NCBI GenBank assembly: GCA_037974665.1
Contig: CM075768.1
Coordinates: 8,519,501 to 8,583,500 of the forward strand
DNA length: 64,000 nt
Direction of reading: 5' to 3'
Origin: Ehretia macrophylla
Lineage: Eukaryota > Streptophyta > Magnoliopsida > Boraginales > Ehretiaceae
The position numbers and the translations under genes were made by a program. Below, piece by piece: positions 10,601 to 19,916 of the stretch (position 1 is its first letter; each line of letters opens with the position of its first letter). The notes below the pieces were generated by a model. That model was given only the letters and a program-made list of their open reading frames with translations. It made no database searches and was not told the DNA's origin.

Positions 10601-13231
10601 CAATAGTTTTTGTCTTTTTGCTCGAGGTTGGAATGTTTACTCCATGTGGCGTTCTCTCTGGAGTGACCTTTTCTCCCAGGTTGTTAAGTGTTATAGCATG
10701 GTCTCTTTTTAAAAATGTTCAGTGTGGGATTTCCATGGCCATCTTAGTAGTTTTTCTTCCTGTCAGGTTTTTCGAGCTGTCCGCAGCATTCTTAATGGTT
10801 TTGTGGCCTTTTTCACAGCCTGTAATAGGCACCGGCTAAGGTATGATTCTGATCAACATTTTGCTTGATTAAAGTAAATTCCAGTCTGTTTAGTTTTATG
10901 GCTTAGTTCGCTTCAATTAAAACATTCTGATCAACATTTTGCATAATTAAAGTAAACTTCCAATTAGTTTAGTTTTATGCCTTATTTATGATATGGCTTA
11001 GTTTGCTTCAATAGTTTTTGTCTTTTTGCTCGAGGTTGGAATGTTTACTACCTTATTGTCGTGTTTTTGTTTCTGGCCAACAAAGATGGTGCCCCATCAC
11101 CATCGTTTTAGTTGATAGCTACCATGATTGCTTACTGTTGAGTGAGTGTTGGGGTACTTGGTGGCAAAGAAATGCTATTTTAGTAAACAGACATAGTATG
11201 CCCTCAAAGAGAACACGTAGCAAATTAGTTAGGTCCCATGTATCCATCTATAGTTGCAGGGCATGTCATGTGGCGAAGACCTTTCAACCCTTGATCATCT
11301 TGTGTCTTGAATCCTGAAACATGGGGATGGGAGGTGAGGGGAGGAGAACGGCATCAGGTACTGGAAATTTGTTGTTTCATTACTTTAAGCTTATTATTGT
11401 GAAAGATTATACTACAACCCTAGTAATAGCGGAGTAAAATGAGGACCTAATCACGCTGATTAACTGCATTATTTTCAGTAGGTTTTAACAAATTTTCTTT
11501 TGCAATTTAGATATTTGTTTCCTTGTTGCATGTTTTACACTCTTAATTACTCGTCGGTGCTGGTAAGTCATAGTTTTGAAAATTTGCAATTAGGAGCTCC
11601 ATCTGTAATGTCTCCACTGACACCATCCTCCAGATGGGGCTTTACATTAAAGTACAAGATAAGGGTCTATGGTTTTCTCATACCAGGCTTATATTAAAAT
11701 GGGACTGGATAGTGTTCCTTTTTACTGATGTTGGTGCCGAGTTCAAATTCTGTTTTTATGCTCCTTCAATTTCCCAATGTATTGGAGTTCTACCTTGCTG
11801 AAAAGTGTGTGAAGATTGCATTTTCTTGAAAATTAACAAAGCAAAATGGTGGCTAGTGCGGCTTATTTCACTTAATGGAATGCAGCTGTAATTATGAGGC
11901 TAGACTAATCGAAGTTTCTCCCTGAAATGACATGGTAAATGTGCACTTCTGCACCACAAAGATGCTGAGATACTCTTCCTGAAAGATTTCGGATAATATG
12001 ATTGGGTGCTGATATTAAAAATTGAAGATAGGTGAAGAAGGAAAGGAAGTGAGAGGACAATGCTAGATTGATGAGGGAAAAAATGTTGGAGGCGAGTTTT
12101 GATCCTCACTATATCATGGACGAGTAGGCATGATGGTGGCGTCCACCCTAATTAGTGTTACCAATTGAAAAACAGTTGGCAGCATTTTTATGCAACCTAG
12201 CTGGCGATAAGTAATGAAGCTATTCATGGATAAATTCAGTATTCTTTTACTATCTTTTTTATTTGTAATTAGGTAGTGGTTCTTTCGGTTTTAATCGTTA
12301 AATTTTACTCAATTTCAGTGGCTCTTCTAACCGAAACTTTCTTATTTATCGTCACTGGCAGCATTTATAATCATGTACTTGCGTTTGTTAGAAGGTTGTC
12401 AAAATCTATAAAGAGATCATGGTCTTCCAATCCCGCGCATGTAGGGCAGACATCTGGAGCTCTGAGTAAGGTGAGTCTTTCCATATGTTTTAGTGGTTTA
12501 AATCATATATGTTTTGCATTCTCATACTATTGTGGGTTATCTGGGCCCTTGCTTCATTGAGCCTTCAACAGATCTATTTTTTTCTGGTCCCATTTTGGCC
12601 TATTTTGACAAGGACTGCCTATATGAAATTTGGTGTCTCGGAGGACATTGTAATTTGAAAGTAAAGATGGGATATTGCCATCAATTTTAGTGCCATGTGT
12701 ATTTTTATGTATCAAATTCTATACTGGTAATCGATCCATAAAAATTTTTTTAAAAAAAAAAAAGAAAAAAAAAGAAAAGATTCTATACTGATAAACTTGG
12801 TGTACTGTTATTTATCAAATCCATTATCATATACTACGATCAAGTCAGTGTCGTATCAAGCTTTTTTCATTGTCTATCCGATTCCCTACCTATTTACTGA
12901 ACTGTTATTTATCAAATTTCTATCAAATTATGTACCATGATTTAGAACTATCATAATTCAGAGTTTTGTTGGACAACTATTTTATCTGTAGTTGTCGTAC
13001 CGTGGGGTCATGGCCCTTATGACGTGAAATGTGTGTAGGCACGCGAGCACATAGAGCTCGTGGTTTCATATTTGTGTCTTTGGTAATTTAATCAATTGGT
13101 AGGACTCTCTGACTCCTACCGTTTCAACATTTTTGCAGGTTAAAGTGAGACTATACAGTTCGGATTGCAAATTTGATCGAGTATATAAAAAGGAAACTAA
13201 ACCTCTGTTGAAGTCCAAGAAGATTAGATAA
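4429..13231 (+). CDS. Unrecognised plant protein with several hydrophobic segments, about 753 aa, ten exons
   Basis: Proposed exons: 4429-4483, 5084-5192, 6539-6680, 6791-7087, 7177-7324, 8904-9920, 10024-10271, 10359-10432 (or its copy 10767-10840), 12392-12470 and 13139-13231. All introns are GT-AG, phases agree at every joint, and the total of 2262 nt is open to the TAA at 13229-13231. Residues about 1-440 look soluble, including LYILVDNRPWLKDL in exon 3 and a Ser/Asp/Glu-rich patch near 275-310. Hydrophobic, probably membrane-spanning stretches follow near 441-459, 535-586 and 590-635. The tail is basic (TKPLLKSKKIR). I do not recognise the family and assign no function. Exons 3-10 are well supported by coding content. 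Exon 1 and the start codon are tentative. The acceptor at 8904 was preferred over 8906 because it keeps phase with exon 5. Confidence 0.75.
4625..4667. repeat. (TA)n(TG)n microsatellite in intron 1
   Basis: A short alternating TA run passes into about sixteen TG dinucleotides inside the proposed first intron. It is a simple length-variable repeat with no other visible role. Confidence 0.9.
6476..6508. repeat. CT-rich tract before the exon 3 acceptor
   Basis: A run of tctctctttctctctctctctc lies about 30 bases before the AG at 6537-6538. It would serve as an unusually long polypyrimidine tract for exon 3, whose coding content is convincing. Confidence 0.8.
8097..8360 (-). mobile_element. SMART/TRIM miniature LTR element, complete-looking
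   Basis: Two 71-bp direct repeats (8097-8167 and 8290-8360) start TGTTAAGTT and end CTTCAACA, with a few mismatches. They flank an internal region of only 122 bp. A perfect 5-bp target duplication, TTTTG, lies outside (8092-8096 and 8361-8365). Read on the minus strand, the sequence right after the 5' LTR is TGATATCAGAGTC, close to the initiator-Met tRNA primer site TGGTATCAGAGC. A purine tract TGTGGGGGCG precedes the 3' LTR. It has no coding capacity, so an autonomous relative must have moved it. It sits in antisense orientation in the large intron between exons 5 and 6 of the ten-exon gene. The total length of 264 bp fits the SMART class. It looks whole. Confidence 0.88.
10233..11048 (+). 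repeat. 408-bp tandem duplication including an exon
   Basis: Bases 10233-10640 are repeated directly at 10641-11048. By eye only about three substitutions separate them, all in the intron just before the small exon. Each copy carries the last 38 or so bases of exon 7 with its donor, the following intron, the complete 74-nt exon 8, and part of the next intron. Near identity points to a recent event. Within each copy is an older, weaker duplication of about 75 bp beginning ttctgatcaacattttgc. Confidence 0.95.
10767..10840 (+). other. Second copy of exon 8 (alternative duplicate exon)
   Basis: This 74-nt segment is identical to 10359-10432 and keeps the same acceptor (cctgtcag) and donor (ggtatga). 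It encodes VFRAVRSILNGFVAFFTACN followed by RHRL plus two bases of the next codon. Either copy can join exon 7 (phase 0) to exon 9 at 12392 (phase 2) and give the same protein. Using both would add 74 nt and shift the frame, so functional transcripts should use only one. The partial exon 7 copy at 10641-10679 has a donor but no acceptor of its own. Confidence 0.8.
11049..12391 (+). other. Large intron between exon 8 and exon 9
   Basis: No further exon with coding character and matching phase was found here. The open frames at 11018-11317, 11500-11697 and 12276-12560 show no family resemblance; the last overlaps exon 9 in another frame. The stretch is ordinary intron-like sequence. Confidence 0.5.
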
Positions 13232-13348
13232 ACACATTTTGCATGGCCAATTGCTCGGGTTTTTAAAGAGAAGGTAACCATAGAGTAACCAATTTCACTC
13301 TGATTTGTAGAGTATGTGTATATTTAACTCCTTTGGGGAGGTTTACTC

Positions 13349-13405
13349 GGGCTATTAGCTCAGTGGTAGAGTCCGTCCTGGTAATTGCGTTTCATGTGCT
13401 ATGAG
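13349..13405 (+). pseudogene. Plastid-derived fragment resembling trnI-GAU 5' exon and intron start
   Basis: The 23 bases from 13349, beginning GGGCTATTAGCTCAGTGG and running through the D-arm, match the chloroplast tRNA-Ile(GAU) first exon as I remember it. The next part, with TGGTAATTGCGT, resembles the exon-intron junction TGATAATTGCGT with substitutions. The group II intron and the second exon are not present, so no tRNA can be made. The likely origin is plastid DNA inserted in the nucleus (a NUPT) and then diverged. It lies about 120 bases after the stop codon of the ten-exon gene and may be in its 3' untranslated region. Identification is from memory of the plastid sequence. Confidence 0.5.
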
Positions 13406-14089
13406 CGATGGAGATTTTATGCAGTTTTCAGGATCATCATCTTTTTAGATACCTAGAGGTAAGAACTAGGGATGTGACAAGTGAAAGAGATTTAAACCAT
13501 TTGTATTCTCGTGGGCTCAAAAGATGAATAGAATAAATGTTAAAATTATACGTTATGAACGTTTTTGCTTTCTCATAAGGCTGATACATTTAACAGGCAC
13601 TAGTTTTGGATTGAGAGAATTTAGTTATGTCAAATTTATTTTAAAATTATAAAAATCGTGATGCAACGGTGCATTCAACGCATCTAGGTCAATTACTGTA
13701 TGTATACAAGAAAACAACCTTATAAAATTTAAAAAACTATATTTTATAGGCACCTTACCTCCTGTTTTCTGACTTATATAAACCCTTTAAATCTAAGTTG
13801 GGTTGACCTTCAGACAAAAAAAAAAAAAAAGTTAGGTTGGCTCGAACAATTTACGTAACTGCAATTTGAAGCTTATAAATTCCGCATATATCATGCACAA
13901 GATATATATATCTACAATTGGTAACCAAATAAATCAGCAATAGTTGATGTTTCGTTGAGCGAAGCCCGGTCAATCGGAGCACATTCAGTAGTGTATTCAA
14001 TGACGATTCATGTCGCAAGTTGCTTAGGCGGCTATTTTATCCGTTCGGGAAGGAAAACTTTCAAATCATCCTACAGGAATTGCTATGCT
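13406..14089. other. Non-coding stretch downstream of the ten-exon gene
   Basis: An AATAAA at about 13532 could be a poly(A) signal for the upstream gene. A run of fifteen A bases lies near 13817. The part around 13955-14090 has a more balanced base composition than its flanks and an open frame of 77 codons, but no recognisable motif; it may belong to the adjoining Copia remnant or to a separate insertion. Confidence 0.35.
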
Positions 14090-14640
14090 GCCAGATTTGC
14101 TCAACAAACCATGAAAATGGTCATGCCCCAACGCCTTGGTAAAAATATCAATGGCCTGACTATAGGAGGAAATGGAACGAGGAATTAGCAGCATATTCTT
14201 CGCTTACTCGAATGATCTTACTCCAGATCCTCCATACTCTCCCTCAAGTTGGTGCATGTAGTGTTGAAATACGCAACTTGCCCAACAAACCATGAAAATG
14301 GTCATGCCCCAAAGCCTTGGTAAAGATATCAATGGCCTGACTATTGGAGGAAATGGAACGAATAACTAATTCCTTAGCTTGAATGTGATCTTAGGTGAAA
14401 TGGCAATCGATTTCAATATGCTTGGTCCATTCATTAAAGACCAGGTTTAGGTTTGTGGCAATATGAATGACAAGCTAATAATCGCAAAATAGAGGGATAA
14501 AACTCTGAATGTGCCCTTAGTAAATGAACAAGAAACAACTGTTTGCTTCTTGAAAATGCCAAGAGATAAGACATGAGCTAAAGGAAGATTATATAGCCAT
14601 TAGTAGATCAAATTATTTGTCGCCGGTTGTTTACCGATTC
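14090..14640 (-). mobile_element. Copia (Ty1) pol 3' end remnant: RNase H region, broken
   Basis: On the minus strand the region around 14280-14560 reads as the end of a Copia polyprotein. It includes TKHIEIDCHF and DIFTKALGHDH, both typical of the RNase H C-terminus. It is followed by the usual tail and a purine tract (TTGAGGGAGAG, minus strand, near 14244-14254) where a 3' LTR would begin. A second, shorter copy of the DIFTKAL segment lies at about 14097-14184, roughly 182 bases from the first. No LTRs were recognised. It is an old, broken fossil with several disruptions. Confidence 0.75.
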
Positions 14641-15509
14641 AAGTGGAACATGAATAGTTTTTAGAACATCGTGAAATAGTTCAGTCCCTTATGCAAGTAA
14701 CCTGCCTTAACTCAGCCGTTGAACACACAAATCAGAACACTAGCCATCAAAGCATAAGAGAGTCAGTCCTGTAAAATACCTAACTTGGGCTATATGCGTC
14801 TTGCACTAATATGCAGGAGGATATACTTGCTCAAGACTATGCTAGACACGGCCATAATGCGGCCAAGAGTCTTGGACTTCGCCAAAATAACTCGACCCCT
14901 ATCCCTGGTACACCCATTGTTTCTCTCATTTTTTCTTTCATTTTATCAACACTATTACCCATAACATAATCTTACTCCATATATGCGAATCATACAGTTT
15001 CACGAAATCATGCCATCATTTTACGAGATAACGATGAATGAAATTTAACGATCGTCAACTACTCACATCATCTCTTCATAACCACATTAATAATTCACTG
15101 GTAGTTAGATCTTACACAAAACATTATAAGTATATCCATGCTCTTATTTGATAGCCCCAGATCAAGATGCTTAGTACTCCTAGTTACGTTCCCAGTTTTC
15201 TTTTGAATGCCTGCACTGACTTGATAACTCCAGCTAGTTCTAAATGAGGTAATAAATATAGTAAAAATAACTATATCGATGAAGCACATTTACTTTTTTA
15301 CTTTAACGAAACTACAAAAAAAGAAGCATAATTATGTTAAGTAAACCTCTATGAATTTCACAAGTACAATTCATGAAGGTCAACTTTTTTGAAGATCTTA
15401 TGTTCGTACAAACAGAGAGTGGACTCAAACAGCTGAGCCTCCAGTTTGGTACAACATATTTACTGAGTTTACAAGGTATAAAGGCGCGAAGGAAGCCGCT
15501 TTACCTTGT
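14641..15509. other. Non-coding stretch between Copia remnant and SUMO gene
   Basis: No supported gene was found. The open frames on either strand are short and lack motifs. The part next to 15509 would be downstream of the SUMO stop codon and could hold its 3' untranslated region; an AATAAA-like signal on the minus strand is not obvious. Confidence 0.4.
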
Positions 15510-17332
15510 TTACCCCCTCAAGTGCTGTAAAACATCGATCTCATCACCAGTTTCCATCTCCAGCTGAAAACCCCAAAAAACAGAGTTGTCACATGAATGC
15601 AAGAACCATAGTGTCTGTGAGTGTGTTATTTGTGCATGAGCGTGCAAAGGAGACAGTCTACATGTGCGTGCACATTGGTACACGAGTGCCATGAGAAAGA
15701 GAGGAGCAGAACGAAAAGGGGAGAAATGAATTTAGGGGTTAGGGACACAGGATTTAAGAGATGGAGACCTCATCTGGGGTTTGCTCTCCTCGGAGATGGC
15801 GACCATCAAACAAGATAATAATTGAGTTGAAATCCACAGACTGACGATCACAATTTGCGTTCATAAGTTTTTTCAGTCGAGTGCTCCTCTTAATCCTAAA
15901 GAAAACTTCATTCCCATCCTGCATCCAGCAGAAAAAGTCAACCCCTGAATTGCAAGCTAGTAAAAGTACGAATGTGTTAACATGAAAACCTTCAGTTGGA
16001 CATGTGTGTTGAACACACGTTTTACCACTAGAACATCATGACCATATATCTGGAAGTCTTTTCCTGTTTGTTTCATTATTCTTTTGAGTAGGAATGAGAA
16101 GAGAGGAGAGGCGATGACAATTTCTGAAGAGATTAAGTTGCTCAGCCAATAGAGCAGAATGGAGTCAAGTTCACTGATGATACCAAGAACGAATCAAAGA
16201 AGATTTGAATTCTCAATAACTGGAAAGCAACTGGAGCAAAAATGTTGATGCAATCAAGTCCAACTTCTTGCATGTTTTCCACTAACATACTAAAACCATG
16301 CCAGTCAAACAGATCTAAGCCAAAAAGTCCAGAAGTAAACCGGACATGTCTCACGTTTCTCTTCATAACGCAGTAGAAATTCACTTAAAACGTATCTGCA
16401 GCGCCAAGCAGACAATTCTTACAAAAAAAAAAAAAAAAATTATAACAAAATCTTTTCTTTTCCTCTAAAGCACCCCAACACCCCAATTTAGAAGGATTAC
16501 AATCCTTTCTCATTAAAGAAAATGGAGGGAACCCCTCCATAACCTTTCCATCCTTTAAAATTCCACTTTAAAATTCCAATCCAAACAAGCTGTAATAGTC
16601 TTCTACTAGCATCTTCATTGTTGTTTCACTCTTCCTGTGTCACATAGTTTCATATCTTGATGTATCTAAAATATTCTTCAAAGTAAGTTCAAAATGGAAA
16701 TGCAGAAAACAATGCTCCTTGTTTTCTTATTTTCCAAATTGTCCTATTTACTTCGATATTTTAAAAGACTCGGAGTCGAAATTTTCCAAATAAAAAATAA
16801 AAATAATAGTTTTCCAACACTTGCCGGATCCTTAAAAATAATTGTTCGTGAAAAAGATTCTTTCTTCCCTTCTCTACTAAAACAACTTTAAAAACAATGC
16901 CCAAGAAAATCCATTTCATTCTCATTAAACATAATTTAAAAAATAATATTTTTTAAACTTAATAGGGACCAACAAAATAAAAAAGAAAAAAAAACAAAAG
17001 AAAACCCTTAAACCGAAGTGAGTCGAAACTGCCTCTACCCCACCCCACTCCCAAAGACCGAACATAGAGAGAACTTTGTGTATTGAGCACCTTTTTCACC
17101 AATAATTTTGTTCTATGTTTCATCTTGCAAGTCATCAAACATGCCATATACGAAAAGATAAAAAGAAAAATAACAAAAGAAAACCCTTAAACCAACATCC
17201 ATAAACAGACACATGTCTGTGTGTATATATATATATATAGAGAGAGAGAGAGACCTGGCCCTTGACTTTGAGGTTTATGTGAGCAGACTGATCTCCAGTG
17301 GGCTGATTGTCTTCCTCTGCAGCCTGCGACAT
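15510..17332 (-). CDS. SUMO (small ubiquitin-like modifier) paralogue with atypical C-terminus
   Basis: Three exons on the minus strand: 17255-17332 (26 codons), 15769-15918 (50 codons) and 15510-15563 (17 codons plus TAA), all phase 0, giving 93 residues. Exon 1 encodes an acidic disordered leader ending HINLKVKGQ. Exon 2 begins [13 protein letters not shown] and ends [15 protein letters not shown], the SUMO beta-grasp core. Exon 3 continues [10 protein letters not shown]. These are near-identical to plant SUMO1/2-type proteins. SUMO is normally trimmed by ULP proteases after Gly-Gly, then passed through SAE1/2 and SCE1 to lysines on targets, mainly in the nucleus. Here the end is VLQHLRG rather than the usual MLHQTGG, so there is only one terminal glycine, preceded by arginine. 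Mature conjugation would therefore be unexpected. It may be a non-conjugating paralogue or a gene beginning to decay. The core is open and intron-containing, so it is not a retrocopy. Confidence 0.85.
15919..17254 (-). other. Intron 1 of the SUMO gene
   Basis: The intron is about 1.3 kb. Its donor is CAG|GTCTCTCT and its acceptor is GCTGGATGCAG. An 80-codon open frame on the minus strand at 16142-16384 has no motif I recognise. A block near 16440-16600 contains A-rich and pyrimidine-rich repeats. Two similar segments, near 16975-17010 and 17155-17195, share 'aaaagaaaacccttaaacc', suggesting a local duplication of about 180 bp. Confidence 0.6.
17221..17253. repeat. (TA)n(GA)n microsatellite at the SUMO exon 1 donor
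   Basis: On the plus strand a TA run passes into GA dinucleotides that end directly at the exon 1 boundary. On the transcribed strand the intron therefore begins GTCTCTCTCTC. The splice donor GT is effectively the first unit of the microsatellite, and the +3 to +6 positions do not match the usual RAGT. Confidence 0.85.
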
Positions 17333-18092
17333 CGTTTTGATTTCTTCAATCTCTCTCTCACACACTATTATGCTTATGTTACAACGATCGACAAATTTAC
17401 AGAGTTTTAAGAATGTGTTGTGTTAAAAACGTGGCTCACAAATGTGGCACAAGACTCGAATCAAACCCAGACTATGATAAGACAGATAACACACAAAAGG
17501 AAAAGCTTTCTGAATTTGAAGGAAAAGAGGAGCAGCCTCCTGACACAGGAACGTTGGACATTGGAAAAAGAAGCCGACGAGATCACTTTGAAACAGAACC
17601 AAACAGGAACGTCTGGAGGCCACTCAAACGTCCCATGTGCAAACAAAGTTCAGTCAAAGTGTACATACACCAAAAGGCCAAACACACAAACTGCCATACA
17701 AACAAAGATTCTATTGGACTTAATTGTGAAATTTTAATTTTTAAGTTGTAGAACTTTTGTAAGGAGTGCTATTGAATAAAAATCATTAACTATTTGACTT
17801 GTGTTAGATAACGTAGAGCTTTTAAAAATTTTGAAGATAATATTGGACTTTCAAAATATAGAGAAGGTATATTTGAGAAAAAAGAAAAGAAAAATAACTT
17901 CCCGCATTATGTAAAATAGCTTTGCTAAATCCTTTTTTAAAAAACTCCAATTTGGAGCTTCTCAATTTTTAACTTTTTTCAACTTCAACTTTTACCTAAA
18001 AGTATTTTCAAAAATGGGTCAAACAAATTATTTTAGCTTCTAAACTCACAGGAAGCGCTTTTGAGTGTCTAAAAGTTAAGCCAAACAGAGCC
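17333..18092. other. Upstream region of the SUMO gene and a decayed repeat end
   Basis: Immediately before the SUMO start codon (minus strand) is a CT/GA-rich leader. Overlapping open frames at 17413-17751 have no motif and mirror each other across strands. From about 17930 to 18092 the sequence contains 'cttttgagtgtctaaaag' and ends 'gccaaacagagcc', the kind of terminus (GGCTCTGTTTGGC on the other strand) seen in plant MITEs. Its partner terminus is not clear, so only one end is proposed. Confidence 0.35.
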
Positions 18093-18210
18093 AAAAGCTA
18101 GAGCCCACAAACTAACAAAAAAACAACGTAAGCCCAATTCGATTGGAAACCACCCCAGTAAATTAAAAAAAAAAAATGATCAAGACCTTGAAAGAACTAC
18201 TGGGAAGCAA
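18093..18210 (+). mobile_element. LINE-B (host LINE), 5' part: ORF1 fragment
   Basis: A frame from about 18091 to 18210 is lysine-rich (KLKKKNDQDLERTTGKQ at its end). It stays in the same reading frame as the ORF1 sequence that resumes at 23620, after the inserted LINE and its target duplication. This identifies it as the part of the outer LINE lying before the insertion. Everything upstream of about 18090 is missing, so this LINE is 5' truncated, as is common for LINEs. The exact left boundary is uncertain. Confidence 0.55.
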
Positions 18211-18398
18211 GGAAATGAAAGCTAACCAGCTCATGTACAACCTTACTAAACCCTCTCGGCGCATGTTAGCCTTCTAACATGCGCCAAATCACCTTCATCA
18301 TCTCTATCGCCGTTTGCCATTTTCTTGAAACTCCAGACTTTGTACAAACAACCAACCATCTCACCTAAACCTGTAGCACCTAGCCTTACCCTATTGGT

Positions 18399-19916
18399 AT
18401 GGCTAAAAATAAAGCCTCTCATAAAAAAGCCTTCATGTAGTCAGACGCCATTGAGTTCTTTAAGGATCTAAAGGGTACCCCAGATAAATCTTCTTCTAGA
18501 TCTGTTGAGGTTCCGTCCTCTGTTAATTTGGCAGCTTCTTCGAAACAGGGAGTAATACCTCGTCAAACTCCTACTTCAAATATTTTCGTTTCTCAGCCTG
18601 CTGTGGTCCCTGCGCAAGATGTGGCTCCTCAGCCAATTAATCAGATTGATTATCCAGCCTTGGAGCCTTCTAATGTTGTGAAGGTCTCCATTTATGTGTC
18701 TGACCCATTATCAGCATCGGATGGCCTCCATTGACGGAGTTTCCTAAGCACTCTTGGTCAAGCATGTTTGCTAATCAAACCAGCTCAATGAAGGAGCTCA
18801 AGTTCCACCAACCTCAGGTCGTCAATGGCAAAGTTAGAGTGAAACCCCCCACAATAGTTAAGGAGATGGGTTGTAAATTATGGCAAAATACTTTAGTGGG
18901 GCAGTTCTTAGACAAAGCTCCACCTTACTCTTTAGTTAAGAATATGGTTGGATATCTTTGGAAACAGTATGATATTGTGGATGTGAAATCTACTGATGAA
19001 GGGTTTTTCTTCTTTTGATTTGATAATCTGAAAGATTGTGATGCTATGTTGAGGGTTCAATGGCATATTAACCAGAGACCCCTCTTGCTTCGACGGTGGC
19101 AACCTGGCATCGAGTTACTGAATTTCCGGTTTGATAAAAAAACCCATTTGGGTTTGACTCCAGAATCTTCCGATGGAGTACTGGACATAGGAAGGTATTA
19201 GTTATGTGGCTAGTGGCGTTGGTCGGCCTTTACAGATGGATGCTACTCTTGAAATGAGAACTAAAATGTCTTACATTCATGTTTATGTTGAAGTGAGGAT
19301 TAACGATGTTCTACCTGACTCATTTGAACTTGAAATCGAGAAGAAGAAGAATGAGGATGAAGTTGTTACAAAGATCGTTGACATCCATGTGGATGACTCC
19401 TGGAAACCATATCCGTGCTCTAGGTGTCAAGCTTTTGGACACCCGACGGTAAGATGTCCATTTAAACCAGCTGAACCTGTGGTCAATGACCCATCGAGTC
19501 AGATTGTTAGCAATCAGAATAATTGGAATTCAAACAAAAGATTCAGGGGTAGAATTCCAGCTAGAAATTTTTCCAAACCTCCTCCATCGAGGCAAACTGC
19601 CAGACCTCGAGTTGACTCAAGAAACAATTTATCGCGGTCATTGAATCAGTCACCTCGAGCTTTAAAAGGAAAAGAAAAGGTACAAGCCCCTAAATTAGTG
19701 AATAGATATGTATTGGATAGGTCAAGAGATACTAAACCTGGACCAAGTGGTGTTGATATTTTTGTTGGGGATAAAATTGGGTTGTTTGGTATGGAAAGAC
19801 CTGTTGAATGTGAATCAGGGCAGAATGGATTTTTTCAACCATCTCTGGAATATTTTGGTAAATTGGGTTATAATCCTCTTAATGTTTCTAACCCCCCATA
19901 CCTACCTGGCCAATGA
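18399..19916 (+). pseudogene. LINE-A ORF1 (nucleic-acid-binding protein with zinc knuckle)
   Basis: ORF1 starts MAKNKASHKKAF at ATG 18399. A stop follows at codon 14 (TAG) and there are others near 18732-18734, 19016 and 19200, so the frame is broken. The middle part (about 18740-19150) resembles the DUF4283 domain common in plant LINE ORF1 proteins, with WSSMFANQ at its start. The last part (19206-19916) is open and carries a CCHC knuckle, CSRCQAFGHPTVRCPF, near 19416-19463. A basic Arg/Pro/Ser-rich tail follows. Such proteins coat the LINE RNA. The stop codon TGA at 19914-19916 overlaps the ORF2 start in ATGA. Confidence 0.8.

Noticed and set aside
11018-11317. Frame of 99 codons in intron 8
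   Set aside because: It starts within the 408-bp duplication, lacks splice phase agreement with exons 8 and 9, and shows no motif.
13349-13440. A functional tRNA gene
   Set aside because: Only the 5' acceptor strand and D-arm are present; no anticodon stem-loop, T-arm or 3' acceptor strand completes a cloverleaf.
16142-16384. Minus-strand frame of 80 codons in SUMO intron 1
   Set aside because: It was considered as an extra SUMO exon, but exons 1, 2 and 3 already join in phase with the standard SUMO order and this frame has no SUMO similarity.
17413-17751. Overlapping open frames of 105-112 codons on both strands
   Set aside because: They mirror each other, have no known motif, no splice partner and no homologous wording. 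They lie upstream of the SUMO start and are probably chance frames.
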